Source: Streptomyces sp. B1I3
GTDB taxonomy: Bacteria; Actinomycetota; Actinomycetes; Streptomycetales; Streptomycetaceae
Length of the DNA stretch: 64,000 nucleotides
Reading direction: 5' to 3'
NCBI RefSeq assembly: GCF_030816615.1
Contig: NZ_JAUSYD010000001.1
Location: 6,532,501-6,596,500 of the forward strand
The notes under the pieces are model-generated. The model had not been told where the DNA came from. It saw nothing but the letters and a program-made list of their open reading frames with translations, and searched no databases. A program made the position numbers and the translations under genes. Each line of letters opens with the position of its first letter. The first letter of the stretch is position 1. Positions 1-8,184 of this stretch are shown piece by piece.

Positions 1-589
1 CTTCTCCACCGGGTCGTCGATCATGCCGCAGAAGAAGAACCCGGACATCGCCGAGCTGGCGCGCGGCAAGTCCGGCCGCCTCATCGGCAACCTGACCGGC
101 CTGATGGCGACGTTGAAGGCCCTGCCGCTCGCGTACAACCGCGACCTGCAGGAGGACAAGGAGCCGGTCTTCGACTCCTGCGACCAGCTCGAGGTCCTCC
201 TCCCCGCCTTCACCGGCATGATGGCGACGCTCACCGTCAACCGGGAGCGCATGGAGGAGCTGGCACCGGCCGGTTTCTCACTCGCCACGGACATCGCCGA
301 GTGGCTGGTCAAGCAGGGCGTTCCGTTCCGTGTCGCGCACGAGGTCGCGGGGGAGTGCGTGAAGGTGTGCGAGCAGCAGGGCATCGAACTGGACGAGCTG
401 ACGGACGAGCAGTTCGCGAAGATCTCCGAGCACCTCACCCCCGAGGTGCGCACGGTCCTCGACGTGAGGGGAGCCCTCGCCTCGCGCGACGGCCGCGGCG
501 GCACCGCCCCCTCTGCCGTCGCCGTCCAGCTCGCCGAGGTGAAGGCCGACCTGGCGGCGCAGCACGCCTGGGCCACCGCGCGCGGGTGA
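1..589 (+). CDS. argH: Argininosuccinate lyase, C-terminal part (5' end outside window)
   Basis: Last step of arginine biosynthesis: cleaves argininosuccinate to arginine and fumarate in the cytoplasm. The reading frame is open from base 2 and begins inside the fumarase/aspartase superfamily signature: GSSIMPQKKNPD is the mobile catalytic loop, with its active-site serine and the lysines that bind substrate. About 195 C-terminal residues are present, including the all-helical C-terminal domain, out of roughly 470 in the family. The gene ends in TGA. There is no downstream partner on the same transcript that belongs to arginine synthesis. The identification is firm; only the upstream portion is missing because of the window edge. 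Confidence 0.96.
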   Translation, partial: FSTGSSIMPQKKNPDIAELARGKSGRLIGNLTGLMATLKALPLAYNRDLQEDKEPVFDSCDQLEVLLPAFTGMMATLTVNRERMEELAPAGFSLATDIAEWLVKQGVPFRVAHEVAGECVKVCEQQGIELDELTDEQFAKISEHLTPEVRTVLDVRGALASRDGRGGTAPSAVAVQLAEVKADLAAQHAWATARG

Positions 590-593
590 AGGA

Positions 594-655
594 GGCATCG
601 CGGGCGGTCTTTTCGGGAAGGCGTCCGGAACCGACCCAGAGGAGCCCGCGATGCC
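594..655 (+). promoter_or_regulatory. Inverted repeat covering the start codon of the aldo/keto reductase
   Basis: GGCATCGCGGGC (594-605) is the exact reverse complement of GCCCGCGATGCC (644-655). The second arm contains the ATG of the following gene at 651 and touches its GAGGAG ribosome-binding site. In RNA this would be a 12-bp stem with a 38-nt loop that hides the start codon. It could also act as a weak argH terminator. Function is inferred from geometry only. Confidence 0.4.
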
Positions 656-1622
656 CTTCGCCCGCCTGAACCGAGCGACCACCCCGACCGCGCACATCGG
701 GCTCGGCCTGGCAGCCGTCGGCAGGCCCGGCTACATCAACCTGCACCGCGACCGCGACCTGCCCGCCGACCGCAGCGTCGACGCGCTGCGGGCGCGTACC
801 CACGAACTTCTGGACGCCGCCTACGCGCAGGGTGTCCGCTACTTCGACGTGGCCCGCTCCTACGGCCGTTCGGAGGAGTACCTCGCCGACTGGCTCACCG
901 CCCGGCCCGACGTGACGGACGTCGTCATCGGCAGCAAGTGGGGCTACACCTACACGGCCGGCTGGCGTGTCGACGCCGAGGCGCACGAGGTGAAGGACCA
1001 CGGCCTGGCCACCTTCGAGCGTCAGCGGGCCGAGACCGCCGCGCTGCTCGGTGAGCGGCTCGACCTCTACCAGATCCATTCGGTGACGGCCGACAGTCCG
1101 GCGCTGAACGACAAGGACCTGCACGCGCGTCTGGCCGCGCTGGCCGCCGAGGGCACCACCGTCGGCGTCACCACGAGCGGGCCCGCCCAGGCGGACGCCG
1201 TCCGGGCCGCCCTCGCCGTGACCGTGGACGGCGAGCCCCTCTTCCGTACGGTGCAGGCCACCTACAACGCCCTGGAAACCTCCGCCGGGCCGGCGCTCGC
1301 CGAGGCGCACCAGGCGGGAGTCACGGTCATCGTCAAGGAGGCCATGGCCAACGGCCGGCTCGCCGGCACGCAGGCCCCGGCCGTCGTCCGGGAGATCGGG
1401 GCCGAGGCCGGACTGGACGCGGACGCCGTGGCCCTCGCGTTCGTGCTCCACCAGCCGTGGGCGGGTGTCGTGCTGTCCGGAGCGGCCACGGTCACCCAGC
1501 TCGCCGGCAATCTGCACGCCCCCGTCCTCGGCCTCGACGCGGACGGGCTGGACCGGCTGGACGCCCTGGTGGAGGAGCCGGAGGCGTACTGGCGCCACCG
1601 CTCCTCGCTGCCCTGGAGCTGA
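651..1622 (+). CDS. Aldo/keto reductase
   Basis: NAD(P)H-dependent oxidoreductase of the aldo/keto reductase family, 323 residues, the usual length for a TIM-barrel AKR. The catalytic tetrad is visible: Asp66 (YFDVARSYG), Tyr71, Lys96 (GSKWGY) and His143 (YQIHS). The start is set by a GAGGAG Shine-Dalgarno six bases before the ATG. It stands alone between argH and a convergent gene, so the physiological substrate cannot be inferred. The start codon lies in one arm of an inverted repeat with the argH 3' flank, which may limit translation. Confidence 0.9.
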   Translation: MPFARLNRATTPTAHIGLGLAAVGRPGYINLHRDRDLPADRSVDALRARTHELLDAAYAQGVRYFDVARSYGRSEEYLADWLTARPDVTDVVIGSKWGYTYTAGWRVDAEAHEVKDHGLATFERQRAETAALLGERLDLYQIHSVTADSPALNDKDLHARLAALAAEGTTVGVTTSGPAQADAVRAALAVTVDGEPLFRTVQATYNALETSAGPALAEAHQAGVTVIVKEAMANGRLAGTQAPAVVREIGAEAGLDADAVALAFVLHQPWAGVVLSGAATVTQLAGNLHAPVLGLDADGLDRLDALVEEPEAYWRHRSSLPWS

Positions 1623-1628
1623 GGCCGT

Positions 1629-2129
1629 TCACACCCAGTCGGCGAGCGCGTCGAAGTCCGTCGGCACCAGGCCCACCCGGGGATCGATCTGCCGCAGCAG
1701 GGCCCGCCCCGGGTGGTGGGCGGCGACCCACGCCGTGTCGATGTCCGTGATCTCGTCGTCGACCCAGGCGAACGGCCGCCCGGCCGCGTACGCGACGACG
1801 TACCGCGTCTTCCAGTACGTTCCGTCGCCGGTGGCTCCGTGCATGTCCGGCCAGTCGATGTACGGCAGTGGCGGCAGCCCGAGGTGCGGGCCGATCCACT
1901 CGTTCGCCTCGTCCTTCCAGGTGGAAGCCCAGACGAGTTCGTAGCGGTCGGTGAGGGTCAGCAGTTCGTCGCCGTGCCCGGGGTGGAGCAGCACGGGCAG
2001 CGGCGGCCCCGCCGTCCACCCCGTCGGCCGCATGGAGTGCCTCGTATAGCCCTGGGGCGCCCTGCGGCGTGACAGTGCCGCGTACGGATTGAGCGGACCG
2101 TCGACGTCGATCAGCAGCAGCGGCTTCAT
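1629..2129 (-). CDS. HAD-like hydrolase domain protein
   Basis: A 166-residue protein of the HAD fold. The N-terminus LLLIDVDGPLNP carries motif I, with the nucleophile Asp8 and general acid Asp10; a WASTWKDEAN segment fits motif II and WVDDE near residue 121 fits motif IV. The sequence resembles the HAD domain that Pfam describes from Swiss Army Knife RNA-repair proteins, here as a stand-alone protein. The substrate is unknown. It is convergent with the aldo/keto reductase (stop codons 6 bp apart) and divergent from the TetR gene, whose putative operator lies in the 85 bp between the two starts. I chose ATG at 2129 because the motif begins six residues later. Confidence 0.75.
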   Translation of the reverse strand: MKPLLLIDVDGPLNPYAALSRRRAPQGYTRHSMRPTGWTAGPPLPVLLHPGHGDELLTLTDRYELVWASTWKDEANEWIGPHLGLPPLPYIDWPDMHGATGDGTYWKTRYVVAYAAGRPFAWVDDEITDIDTAWVAAHHPGRALLRQIDPRVGLVPTDFDALADWV

Positions 2130-2177
2130 GGCGTCATGGTGCCCGCGGGCGGCGGGGGAGTCGACACCATTCCTCCA

Positions 2178-2216
2178 TGAGACGTACATGTCTCAAATGG
2201 CTTACTCTCGTCTCAT
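2178..2216 (+). promoter_or_regulatory. Probable TetR operator and leaderless promoter
   Basis: TGAGAC at 2178-2183 and GTCTCA at 2190-2195 form a perfect 6-bp inverted repeat around GTACAT. A further half-site GTCTCAT lies at 2210-2216 across the start codon of the regulator gene. A -10-like TACTCT sits at 2203-2208, which would place transcription start at or beside the ATG at 2215. No Shine-Dalgarno is seen. The arrangement is typical of TetR autoregulation. Confidence 0.55.
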
Positions 2217-2766
2217 GACCCTCGACCGTGAACAGGTGCTGCGGAGCGCCGCCGCCCTGCTGACCCGCAGATCCACCGCGACCATGGACGAGGTCGCCAG
2301 AGCCGCAGGCATCGGGCGCGCCACCTTGCACCGGCACTTCGCCGGCCGGGACGCCCTGGTCGGCGCGCTGGAGAACCTCGGCATCCAGGAGTTCGAGGCC
2401 GCCCTGGACGCCGCCGCCCTCGACGAGGGCAGCGCGGAGGAGGGGCTGCGGCGGCTCGTCGCCGCCGTCGAGCCCAGCGCCGGCCTGCTGTCCTTCCTCG
2501 TCACCGAGAGCCAGCTCTTCGAGGGCGACCAGGTGAACGAGGGCTGGAACCGGCTCGACGCCCGGGTCTCCGCCTTCTTCCGCCGGGGGCAGGAACGCGG
2601 TGAGTTCCGCATCGACCTCACCCCCGCCTGGCTGACCGAGGCGCTGTACGGGCTGATCAGCAGCTGCGCGTGGTCCGTGCAGGTGGGCAGGGTCGCCGCC
2701 CAGGACTTCCCCCACATGATCGTCGAGTTGCTCCTGGGCGGAGCACGCCGGAGCGTGGAGAAATGA
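2215..2766 (+). CDS. TetR/AcrR family transcriptional regulator
   Basis: A 183-residue repressor. The N-terminal helix-turn-helix (about residues 20-45, MDEVARAAGIGRATLHRHF) is canonical for TetR, with a variable helical ligand domain behind it. It likely represses itself and the overlapping MFS exporter gene and is released by the transported compound. Earlier in-frame starts exist, but they would put the operator-like repeat inside the coding region, so I chose ATG 2215 and suspect a leaderless message. The 3' end overlaps the exporter start in an ATGA, so the two are translationally coupled. Confidence 0.88.
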   Translation: MTLDREQVLRSAAALLTRRSTATMDEVARAAGIGRATLHRHFAGRDALVGALENLGIQEFEAALDAAALDEGSAEEGLRRLVAAVEPSAGLLSFLVTESQLFEGDQVNEGWNRLDARVSAFFRRGQERGEFRIDLTPAWLTEALYGLISSCAWSVQVGRVAAQDFPHMIVELLLGGARRSVEK

Positions 2767-4310
2767 GTAGCACCGATCAGCGGGCGGGCGTCACCGGCGA
2801 TCCGCACCACCAGGGGCGGTGGGTCGCCCTCACCGTCCTCGTCCTGGCCGTACTGCTGGTCGCCGTCGACGCCACCGTCCTCGGCCTGGCGACCCCGTTC
2901 CTCAGTGAGGATCTCGAACCGACCGGCACCCAGCTGCTCTGGATCGGCGACGTCTACTCCTTCGTGATCGCCGGACTGCTGGTCTCCATGGGCAGCCTCG
3001 GTGACCGCATCGGCCGTAAGAAGCTGCTGCTGACCGGCGCGGCCGCCTTCGGCGCGGTCTCCGTGCTCAACGCCTACGCGTCGAGCCCCGAGATGATGAT
3101 CCTGGCGCGGGCACTGCTCGGCGTGGCGGGCGCCACCCTGATGCCGTCCACGCTCGCCCTGATCCGCAACCTCTTCCACGACCCGCGCGAGCGCAGTCTC
3201 GCCGTCGGGATCTGGGGCGCCATGGCATCGGCGGGCGCCGCCGTGGGACCCGTCGTGGGCGGGCTGCTCCTGGAACACTTCTGGTGGGGCTCGGTCTTCC
3301 TGATCAACCTGCCGGTGATGGCGGTCCTGGTCGTCGTCGGCATCAAGATGATCCCCGAATCGAAGAACCCGGCACCCGGCCCATGGGACCTGCCCAGCGT
3401 GGGGCTCTCCCTCGTCGGCATGATCGGCGTCGTCTACGCCGTCAAGGAGGCGGCCGCGCACGGCATCGGCTGGGAGACCGCCGCCTCGTTCGTCGGCGGG
3501 GCCGGGGCCCTCCTCTGGTTCGTACGCCGTCAGCTCCGGCTGCCGGCCCCGCTCCTGGACATGCGGCTCTTCCACCACCGCGGATTCTCCGGTGCGGTCC
3601 TCGCCGACCTGCTGACGATTCTCGGCCTGTCCGGGATCGTCTTCTTCCTCTCCCAGTTCCTGCAGCTGGTCCAGACCCGAGGGCCCCTGGAGGCCGGGCT
3701 CGCGCAGCTGCCGGCGGCCGTCGGCGCGGTGACCGCGGGCCTGACGGCGGGGATGGTCGCGCGCCGCTACTCGGTGCGCTCGGTCGTCGCCGCCGGTCTC
3801 GCGGCCATCGGTGTCTCGCTCGCCGTGGTCACGGTGATCCACAAGGAGACCGGCTACCCGCTGATCGGGGCACTGCTCCTCGTCGTGGGCGTCGGCGCGG
3901 GGTTCGCCTTCACCGTCACCTCCGACGTGATCCTCTCCAGCGTCCCCAAGGAGCAGGCGGGGTCCGCCTCCGCGGTGTCCGAAACGGCGTACGAACTGGG
4001 CGCGGCCCTCGGGATCGCCCTGCTCGGCTCCATCGTCACGGGTGTCTACCGGGGCTTCGGCACCCCCGAGGGCATCCCCGCCGCCGCCGAGGCGGCGGCC
4101 CACGAGTCGCTCGGCGGCGCCGTGGAGACGGCGGAGCACCTTCCGGCGCAGCAGGGGAGCGAGCTGGTCGTCGCGGCCCAGGAGGCGTTCGTCAACGGGC
4201 TGCGGGTGTCGGCGGCCGTCGGCGCCGTGGTGCTCCTGGCGACCGCCACGGCGGCCTGGTTCCTGCTGCGGGGCCAGAAGCTGGAGGAGGGCATCGTCCC
4301 CGACGAGTGA
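2763..4310 (+). CDS. MFS multidrug exporter, DHA2-type (14 helices)
   Basis: Proton-coupled efflux pump of 515 residues, the size of 14-helix DHA2 transporters such as QacA, SmvA and LfrA. Visible signatures are VAVDATVL in the first helix with a membrane Asp36, the motif A loop GSLGDRIGRKK at residues 77-87, and a PVVGGLLLEHFWW segment matching motif C. Coupling to the TetR gene through ATGA indicates drug-inducible expression. The substrate cannot be read from sequence; lipophilic cations and dyes are usual for the family. The gene ends 10 bp before a long shared terminator. Confidence 0.9.
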   Translation: MSSTDQRAGVTGDPHHQGRWVALTVLVLAVLLVAVDATVLGLATPFLSEDLEPTGTQLLWIGDVYSFVIAGLLVSMGSLGDRIGRKKLLLTGAAAFGAVSVLNAYASSPEMMILARALLGVAGATLMPSTLALIRNLFHDPRERSLAVGIWGAMASAGAAVGPVVGGLLLEHFWWGSVFLINLPVMAVLVVVGIKMIPESKNPAPGPWDLPSVGLSLVGMIGVVYAVKEAAAHGIGWETAASFVGGAGALLWFVRRQLRLPAPLLDMRLFHHRGFSGAVLADLLTILGLSGIVFFLSQFLQLVQTRGPLEAGLAQLPAAVGAVTAGLTAGMVARRYSVRSVVAAGLAAIGVSLAVVTVIHKETGYPLIGALLLVVGVGAGFAFTVTSDVILSSVPKEQAGSASAVSETAYELGAALGIALLGSIVTGVYRGFGTPEGIPAAAEAAAHESLGGAVETAEHLPAQQGSELVVAAQEAFVNGLRVSAAVGAVVLLATATAAWFLLRGQKLEEGIVPDE

Positions 4311-4320
4311 CGGCCCGCCC

Positions 4321-4386
4321 GCTCCGCACAACCGGAAGGGCCGGTGACCGCCGAGGCGGTCACCGGCCCTTCCGGTTGTGCGGAGC
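4321..4386. terminator. Bidirectional terminator, perfect 32-bp stem
   Basis: Arms 4321-4352 and 4355-4386 are perfectly complementary over 32 bp with only GA between them. It lies between the convergent exporter and plsC-like genes; the right arm ends at the base before the plsC stop codon, so it would serve both transcripts. There is no clear U-tract, as is common in Streptomyces. Confidence 0.85.
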
Positions 4387-5058
4387 TCAGGCTGCCTTGG
4401 CCTTCGTGGCGTAGATGTCGACGTACTCCTGGCCGGACAGCCGCATCACCTCGGCCATCACCGAGTCCGTCACCGCCCGCAGCACGTAGCGGTCGCGGTC
4501 CATGCCCTCGTAGCGGGAGAACTCCATCGGCTCACCGAAGCGGACCGTGACCTTGCCCGGGCGGGGGAGTCCGGCACCGCCGGGCTGCAGCTTGTCCGTA
4601 CCGATCATGGCGAACGGCACGACCGGCGCGCCCGTCATCAGCGTCAGCCGTGCGATGCCCGTGCGGCCCCGGTAGAGCCGTCCGTCGGGGGAGCGGGTGC
4701 CCTCGGGGTAGATCGCGAAGGCGTTGCCCTCGTCCAGCACCCGGCGGCCCGTCATGAGGGCCGCGACGCCGCCGCGGCCACCGTCACGGTCCACCGGGAT
4801 CATTCCGCAGCCCGTGAAGAACCAGGCCATCAGGCGGCCCTTGAGCCCCTTGCCGGTGACGTACTCGTCCTTGCCGATGTAGAACACCGGCCGGTCGCAG
4901 CAGATCGGCATGATCATCGAGTCGATGAACGTCAGGTGGTTGCCCGCGAGAATCACCGGCCCGGTCCCCGGGATGTTCTCGGCGCCTTCCACCTGGGGGC
5001 GGAACATGAGGCGCAGGATCGGTCCGAGCACTGCCTTGATGACCGTGAGTCGGGACAA
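4387..5058 (-). CDS. 1-acyl-sn-glycerol-3-phosphate acyltransferase (PlsC family)
   Basis: Membrane-associated acyltransferase that adds the second acyl chain to lysophosphatidate on the way to phospholipids. The HX4D catalytic motif is NHLTFID (His41, Asp46) and the phosphate-binding motif is EGTRS at residues 119-123. Length is 223 residues, normal for actinobacterial PlsC-like enzymes. I chose a TTG start because a GGAGG sits six bases before it and homologous proteins start with SR-TVIKAVLGP; the frame is open further upstream but without a ribosome site. Streptomycetes encode several paralogues, so the acyl acceptor is not certain. It is divergent from the secreted glycerophosphodiesterase gene, another phospholipid-related function. 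Confidence 0.88.
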   Translation of the reverse strand: MSRLTVIKAVLGPILRLMFRPQVEGAENIPGTGPVILAGNHLTFIDSMIMPICCDRPVFYIGKDEYVTGKGLKGRLMAWFFTGCGMIPVDRDGGRGGVAALMTGRRVLDEGNAFAIYPEGTRSPDGRLYRGRTGIARLTLMTGAPVVPFAMIGTDKLQPGGAGLPRPGKVTVRFGEPMEFSRYEGMDRDRYVLRAVTDSVMAEVMRLSGQEYVDIYATKAKAA

Positions 5059-5292
5059 CGCATCCTCCGGTGTCGTGGCCGGGCGGCCGGGTGTGGATTT
5101 CGCAAGGGTCTGTGCAGGTGAGGACGATACTCGCGGGTACTGCCTGATCGCACATCGGGTACACGCGGCGGACACACGGTGTTGACGTGTGTTTCCGCCA
5201 CGTTCGTCCGTGGGCCGCCCCACCGATGGCGTGGCTGCCTACGATCGAGCCTCGCTCGACACGATGCCAGACATCCCATGCGAGGAGCATTC

Positions 5293-6453
5293 ATGACAGA
5301 GCGCGCGCGCACGAGTCCCGGCCGACGGACCCTTCTGGGGGCGGCCGTCCTCGGCACGGCGGCCCTCGGAATCACCGGTACGGCGCAGGCCGCCGAGCGT
5401 GGCACGAACGGCCGGAACAGCGGCCACGGCTCCTATCGGGACCTGCCCGTGCCGACTGTGATCGGCCACCGCGGCGCCAGCGGCTACCGCCCCGAGCACA
5501 CCCTCGGCTCCTACCGGCTGGCCCTGGACATGGGCGCGCACATCGTCGAGCAGGACCTGGTGCCGACCAAGGACGGCCACCTCGTCTGCCGCCACGAGAA
5601 CGACATCACCGCCACCACGGACGTCGCGGACCACGCCGAGTTCGCGAGCCGCAAAACCACCAAGAAGGTCGACGGCGTCGCGCTCACCGGCTGGTTCACC
5701 GAGGACTTCACCCTGGCCGAGCTGAAGACACTCCGGGCGAAGGAGCGCATCCCCGCCAACCGCCAGGAGAACACCCTCTACGACGGACGCTGGGAGATCC
5801 CCACCTTCGAGGAGGTCCTGCAATGGGCCGACGAGGAGGGACGCAGGCGCGGCAGGCCCGTCTGGCTGTACGTCGAGACGAAGCACCCCTCCTACTTCCG
5901 GAACCTCGGGCTCGCGCTCGAGGAGCCGCTCGCCCGGCTGCTGCGCCGCCACGGCCGGCACCGCGCGCACTCCCCGCTGATCCTGCAGTCCTTCGAGCCG
6001 AGCTCCATGCGGCGGATGTCCGAGCTCGTCGCCACCCCGCGCGTCGTCCTGCTGTCCGGACCGGGGGAGCGCCCCTGGGACTTCGTGGAGGCCGGCGACC
6101 CGCGCACCGTCGCCGACCTGGTGAAGCCCGCCGGGCTGACGTGGATCGCGTCCTTCGCCCAGGGCATCGGCCCCACGCTGGACCTGGTCGTCCCCAGGGA
6201 CGGCGCCGGCCGGCTGACCACGCCCACGGCCCTGGTGGACGACGCGCACGCCCGGGGCCTGATCCTCCACCCGTACACGATGCGCAACGAGAACACCTTC
6301 CTGCCCGCGGACTTCCGTCGCGGCACGGACCCGAACGCGTACGGCGACGCCTTCGGCGCCCTGCGCACCTACTTCGAGGCGGGCATCGACGGCATCTTCT
6401 CCGACAACCCGGACACCGCGCTGCTCGCGGCGTCCGACTTCGCCGAGGGCTGA
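5293..6453 (+). CDS. Tat-secreted glycerophosphodiester phosphodiesterase
   Basis: Extracellular enzyme that hydrolyses deacylated phospholipid headgroups to glycerol-3-phosphate and an alcohol, probably for phosphate and glycerol scavenging. The first 33 residues are a Tat signal (GRRTLLGAAVLG, predicted cleavage after AQA). The mature protein is a GDPD TIM barrel: HRGASGYRPEHT (His59, Arg60, Glu68), EQD at 86-88 and His101 form the metal and catalytic site, and a C-terminal GIDGIFSDNPD closes the barrel. 386 residues. ATG 5293 is chosen because GAGGAG precedes it by six bases and the twin-arginine signal begins right after it. Confidence 0.92.
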   Translation: MTERARTSPGRRTLLGAAVLGTAALGITGTAQAAERGTNGRNSGHGSYRDLPVPTVIGHRGASGYRPEHTLGSYRLALDMGAHIVEQDLVPTKDGHLVCRHENDITATTDVADHAEFASRKTTKKVDGVALTGWFTEDFTLAELKTLRAKERIPANRQENTLYDGRWEIPTFEEVLQWADEEGRRRGRPVWLYVETKHPSYFRNLGLALEEPLARLLRRHGRHRAHSPLILQSFEPSSMRRMSELVATPRVVLLSGPGERPWDFVEAGDPRTVADLVKPAGLTWIASFAQGIGPTLDLVVPRDGAGRLTTPTALVDDAHARGLILHPYTMRNENTFLPADFRRGTDPNAYGDAFGALRTYFEAGIDGIFSDNPDTALLAASDFAEG

Positions 6454-6498
6454 GCGCAGCCGTCAGCCGCACGGCCGGGATGCCCCGGTCGGGTGGAG

Positions 6499-6533
6499 CT
6501 CCCCGCGTACGGCAACCGGCCCCGCGCGGGGAG
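6499..6533 (+). terminator. Probable terminator after the glycerophosphodiesterase gene
   Basis: CTCCCCGCG at 6499-6507 pairs perfectly with CGCGGGGAG at 6525-6533 (9 bp, 17-nt loop), in the gap before the sigma-like gene. Moderate support because the loop is long. Confidence 0.4.
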
Positions 6534-6545
6534 CGTTGACGGGGC

Positions 6546-7103
6546 ATGACGCTTCCCGATCTTGTTCCCCGGCCGGCGGACGCCTCCCGGAGGGCCGTCG
6601 TCCGCGCCCTGCACCCCCTCGTGCGCGCGGAGGCGACAGCCGAGGCCGTGGCGGCCGGGATGGAGGCCGCCGACCTGGAACAGGCCGTCTGGTTACGGCT
6701 GCTGGAGCGACCGGCCGGGCAGGGGCCTCCCCGGGACCCCGCCCGCTGGGTCCGCGCCGCCGTACGGGCGGCGGCGCGCGACGCCCGCCGCAGGGCCCGT
6801 CATGAGCGGGCGTACACCGCCGGCGACGCGCCGGGCGACTGGAGCGGCTGCCCCGAGCGGATCGCCCTGGGGGCCGACGAACGCCGGGCGCTGCGCGCCG
6901 CGGTGGGACGGCTGCCCGGGAGATGCCCCCGGTTACTGGAGGCGATGCTGTCCCCCCACGATCCGACGTACCGGGAAATCGCAGGGGAGTTGGGTATGTC
7001 ACAGGGGAGTTTGGGACCGATGCGTTCCCGATGCCTTGGATGTCTGCGCAGAATGCTCACGGCGGAGGTTGTAGCTCCTGAACTGCGGGGAATGGAGCGG
7101 TAG
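6546..7103 (+). CDS. Small sigma-70-like factor
   Basis: A 185-residue protein with the two-part architecture of a compact sigma factor. The N-terminal half, rich in Arg and Ala, resembles region 2, and the C-terminal segment YREIAGELGMSQGSLGPMRSRCLGCLRRML is a region-4-type helix-turn-helix that would contact the -35 element. No anti-sigma gene is adjacent, unlike many ECF operons. Region 2 is weakly conserved, so activity as a genuine sigma factor is not certain. The ATG is preceded by a poorly matched ribosome site. The next gene begins 37 bp downstream on the same strand. Confidence 0.7.
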   Translation: MTLPDLVPRPADASRRAVVRALHPLVRAEATAEAVAAGMEAADLEQAVWLRLLERPAGQGPPRDPARWVRAAVRAAARDARRRARHERAYTAGDAPGDWSGCPERIALGADERRALRAAVGRLPGRCPRLLEAMLSPHDPTYREIAGELGMSQGSLGPMRSRCLGCLRRMLTAEVVAPELRGMER

Positions 7104-7140
7104 ACAACCGGCGGACCAGGTGAGCGGGAGGCATGCACAC

Positions 7141-7644
7141 ATGGGCATGAGCGTGACCATCTCGGCGGCGACAGCGCAGGACGCCGAGCAGATCTTCAGG
7201 CTCCAGTACCTCTGTTTCCAGAGCGAGGCGGAGCTCTACGGCAACTACCGGATCGATCCGCTCGTGCAGAGTCTCGACTCGGTCCGCGACGAAGTCGCCA
7301 CCGACCTGGTGTTCGTGGCCCGGCTCGGCGACGAAGTCGTCGGCTCGGTACGCGGCTTCACCGACAAGGACGGCACCGGCCGGATCGGCAAGCTCTGCGT
7401 CCACCCCCGGCTCCGCGGCCACGGCCTCGGTACCCGCCTGCTGCGCGCCGCGGAGTCCGGCCTGACGGACGGGCGTTCCGCCACCCGCTTCCGGCTGCAC
7501 ACGGGGGAGCGCAGCGAAGGCAATCTGCGTCTCTACCGCAAGGCCGGATACGCCCGGGTGGGCAACGCCACCGGTGAGGACGGCGTCCGGCTCGTCCTGC
7601 TCGAGAAGAACGCCGCCGCACCGGCGTACGTCGCCAGTGCCTGA
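7141..7644 (+). CDS. GNAT family N-acetyltransferase
   Basis: A 167-residue acetyl-CoA-dependent acetyltransferase. The acetyl-CoA pyrophosphate loop is visible as VHPRLRGHGLGTRLL (R-G-H-G-L-G at 92-97), followed by the usual ERSEGNLRLYRKAGYARVG motif B near the C-terminus. The acceptor substrate is unknown. Of three nearby in-frame ATGs I chose the middle one because GGGAGG lies nine bases upstream; starting six bases later is also possible. It may be co-transcribed with the sigma-like gene. Confidence 0.85.
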   Translation: MGMSVTISAATAQDAEQIFRLQYLCFQSEAELYGNYRIDPLVQSLDSVRDEVATDLVFVARLGDEVVGSVRGFTDKDGTGRIGKLCVHPRLRGHGLGTRLLRAAESGLTDGRSATRFRLHTGERSEGNLRLYRKAGYARVGNATGEDGVRLVLLEKNAAAPAYVASA

Positions 7645-7648
7645 GGGT

Positions 7649-7688
7649 CTGCCGGGTGGTCCGCGGTCGTGCGGCGGGCACCCGGCAG
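7649..7688. terminator. Terminator between convergent genes
   Basis: CTGCCGGGTG at 7649-7658 pairs perfectly with CACCCGGCAG at 7679-7688, and an inner CCGC/GCGG stem shortens the loop. It lies between the GNAT gene and a convergent membrane-protein operon. Confidence 0.5.
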
Positions 7689-7735
7689 GCGCCTGACGGC
7701 CCGGTGCCCCTGCGGGCGGCGGGCGGACCGGGGAA

Positions 7736-8182
7736 TCACGCGCTCCGCGCGCGGCGCAGCCAGAGCATCCCGGTGACCGGCAGGATCACCGGGATGAACA
7801 GGTACCCCATGCCGAAGTCCGACCACACCGTGGCGTCCGGGAACGCGGACGGCTTCGCCAGCGTCCAGGTGCCGACGACCAGCACGCCCGCGAGCTCGGC
7901 GGCGCAGCACACGAGCGCCGCCCTGCGCGCCTTCTCGCCGCCCCGCACCAGCGAGTACGTGATGAAGCCGTACACGAGGGCGGCGACGGCCGAGAGCACG
8001 TACGCCAGGGGTGCCCGGTCGAAGTCCAGGATCATCTGGACGATCGAGCGGGAGGCGGCTGCCACGGTGAACACCCCGTAGAACCAGACCAGTACGCGCC
8101 CGGGGCCCGTGCCGAGCTCGAACTGCGGCCTCGGCTGCGGGTGCGGCCCGGTGGGGGCCTCGGAGCGGTCGGTGTCGGTCAC
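7736..8182 (-). CDS. Hypothetical membrane protein (four helices)
   Basis: I do not recognise a function. The 148-residue product has a short polar N-terminus rich in Pro followed by about four hydrophobic stretches (VLVWFYGVFTVAAAS, LAYVLSAVAALVYGFITYSL, ALVCCAAELAGVLVVGTW, FGMGYLFIPVILPVTGMLWL) and a short basic tail, so it is an integral membrane protein. I place the start at GTG 8182, two bases after the stop of the upstream membrane gene, which implies one operon. No catalytic motif is visible. Confidence 0.75.
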   Translation of the reverse strand: MTDTDRSEAPTGPHPQPRPQFELGTGPGRVLVWFYGVFTVAAASRSIVQMILDFDRAPLAYVLSAVAALVYGFITYSLVRGGEKARRAALVCCAAELAGVLVVGTWTLAKPSAFPDATVWSDFGMGYLFIPVILPVTGMLWLRRARSA

Positions 8183-8184
8183 AG

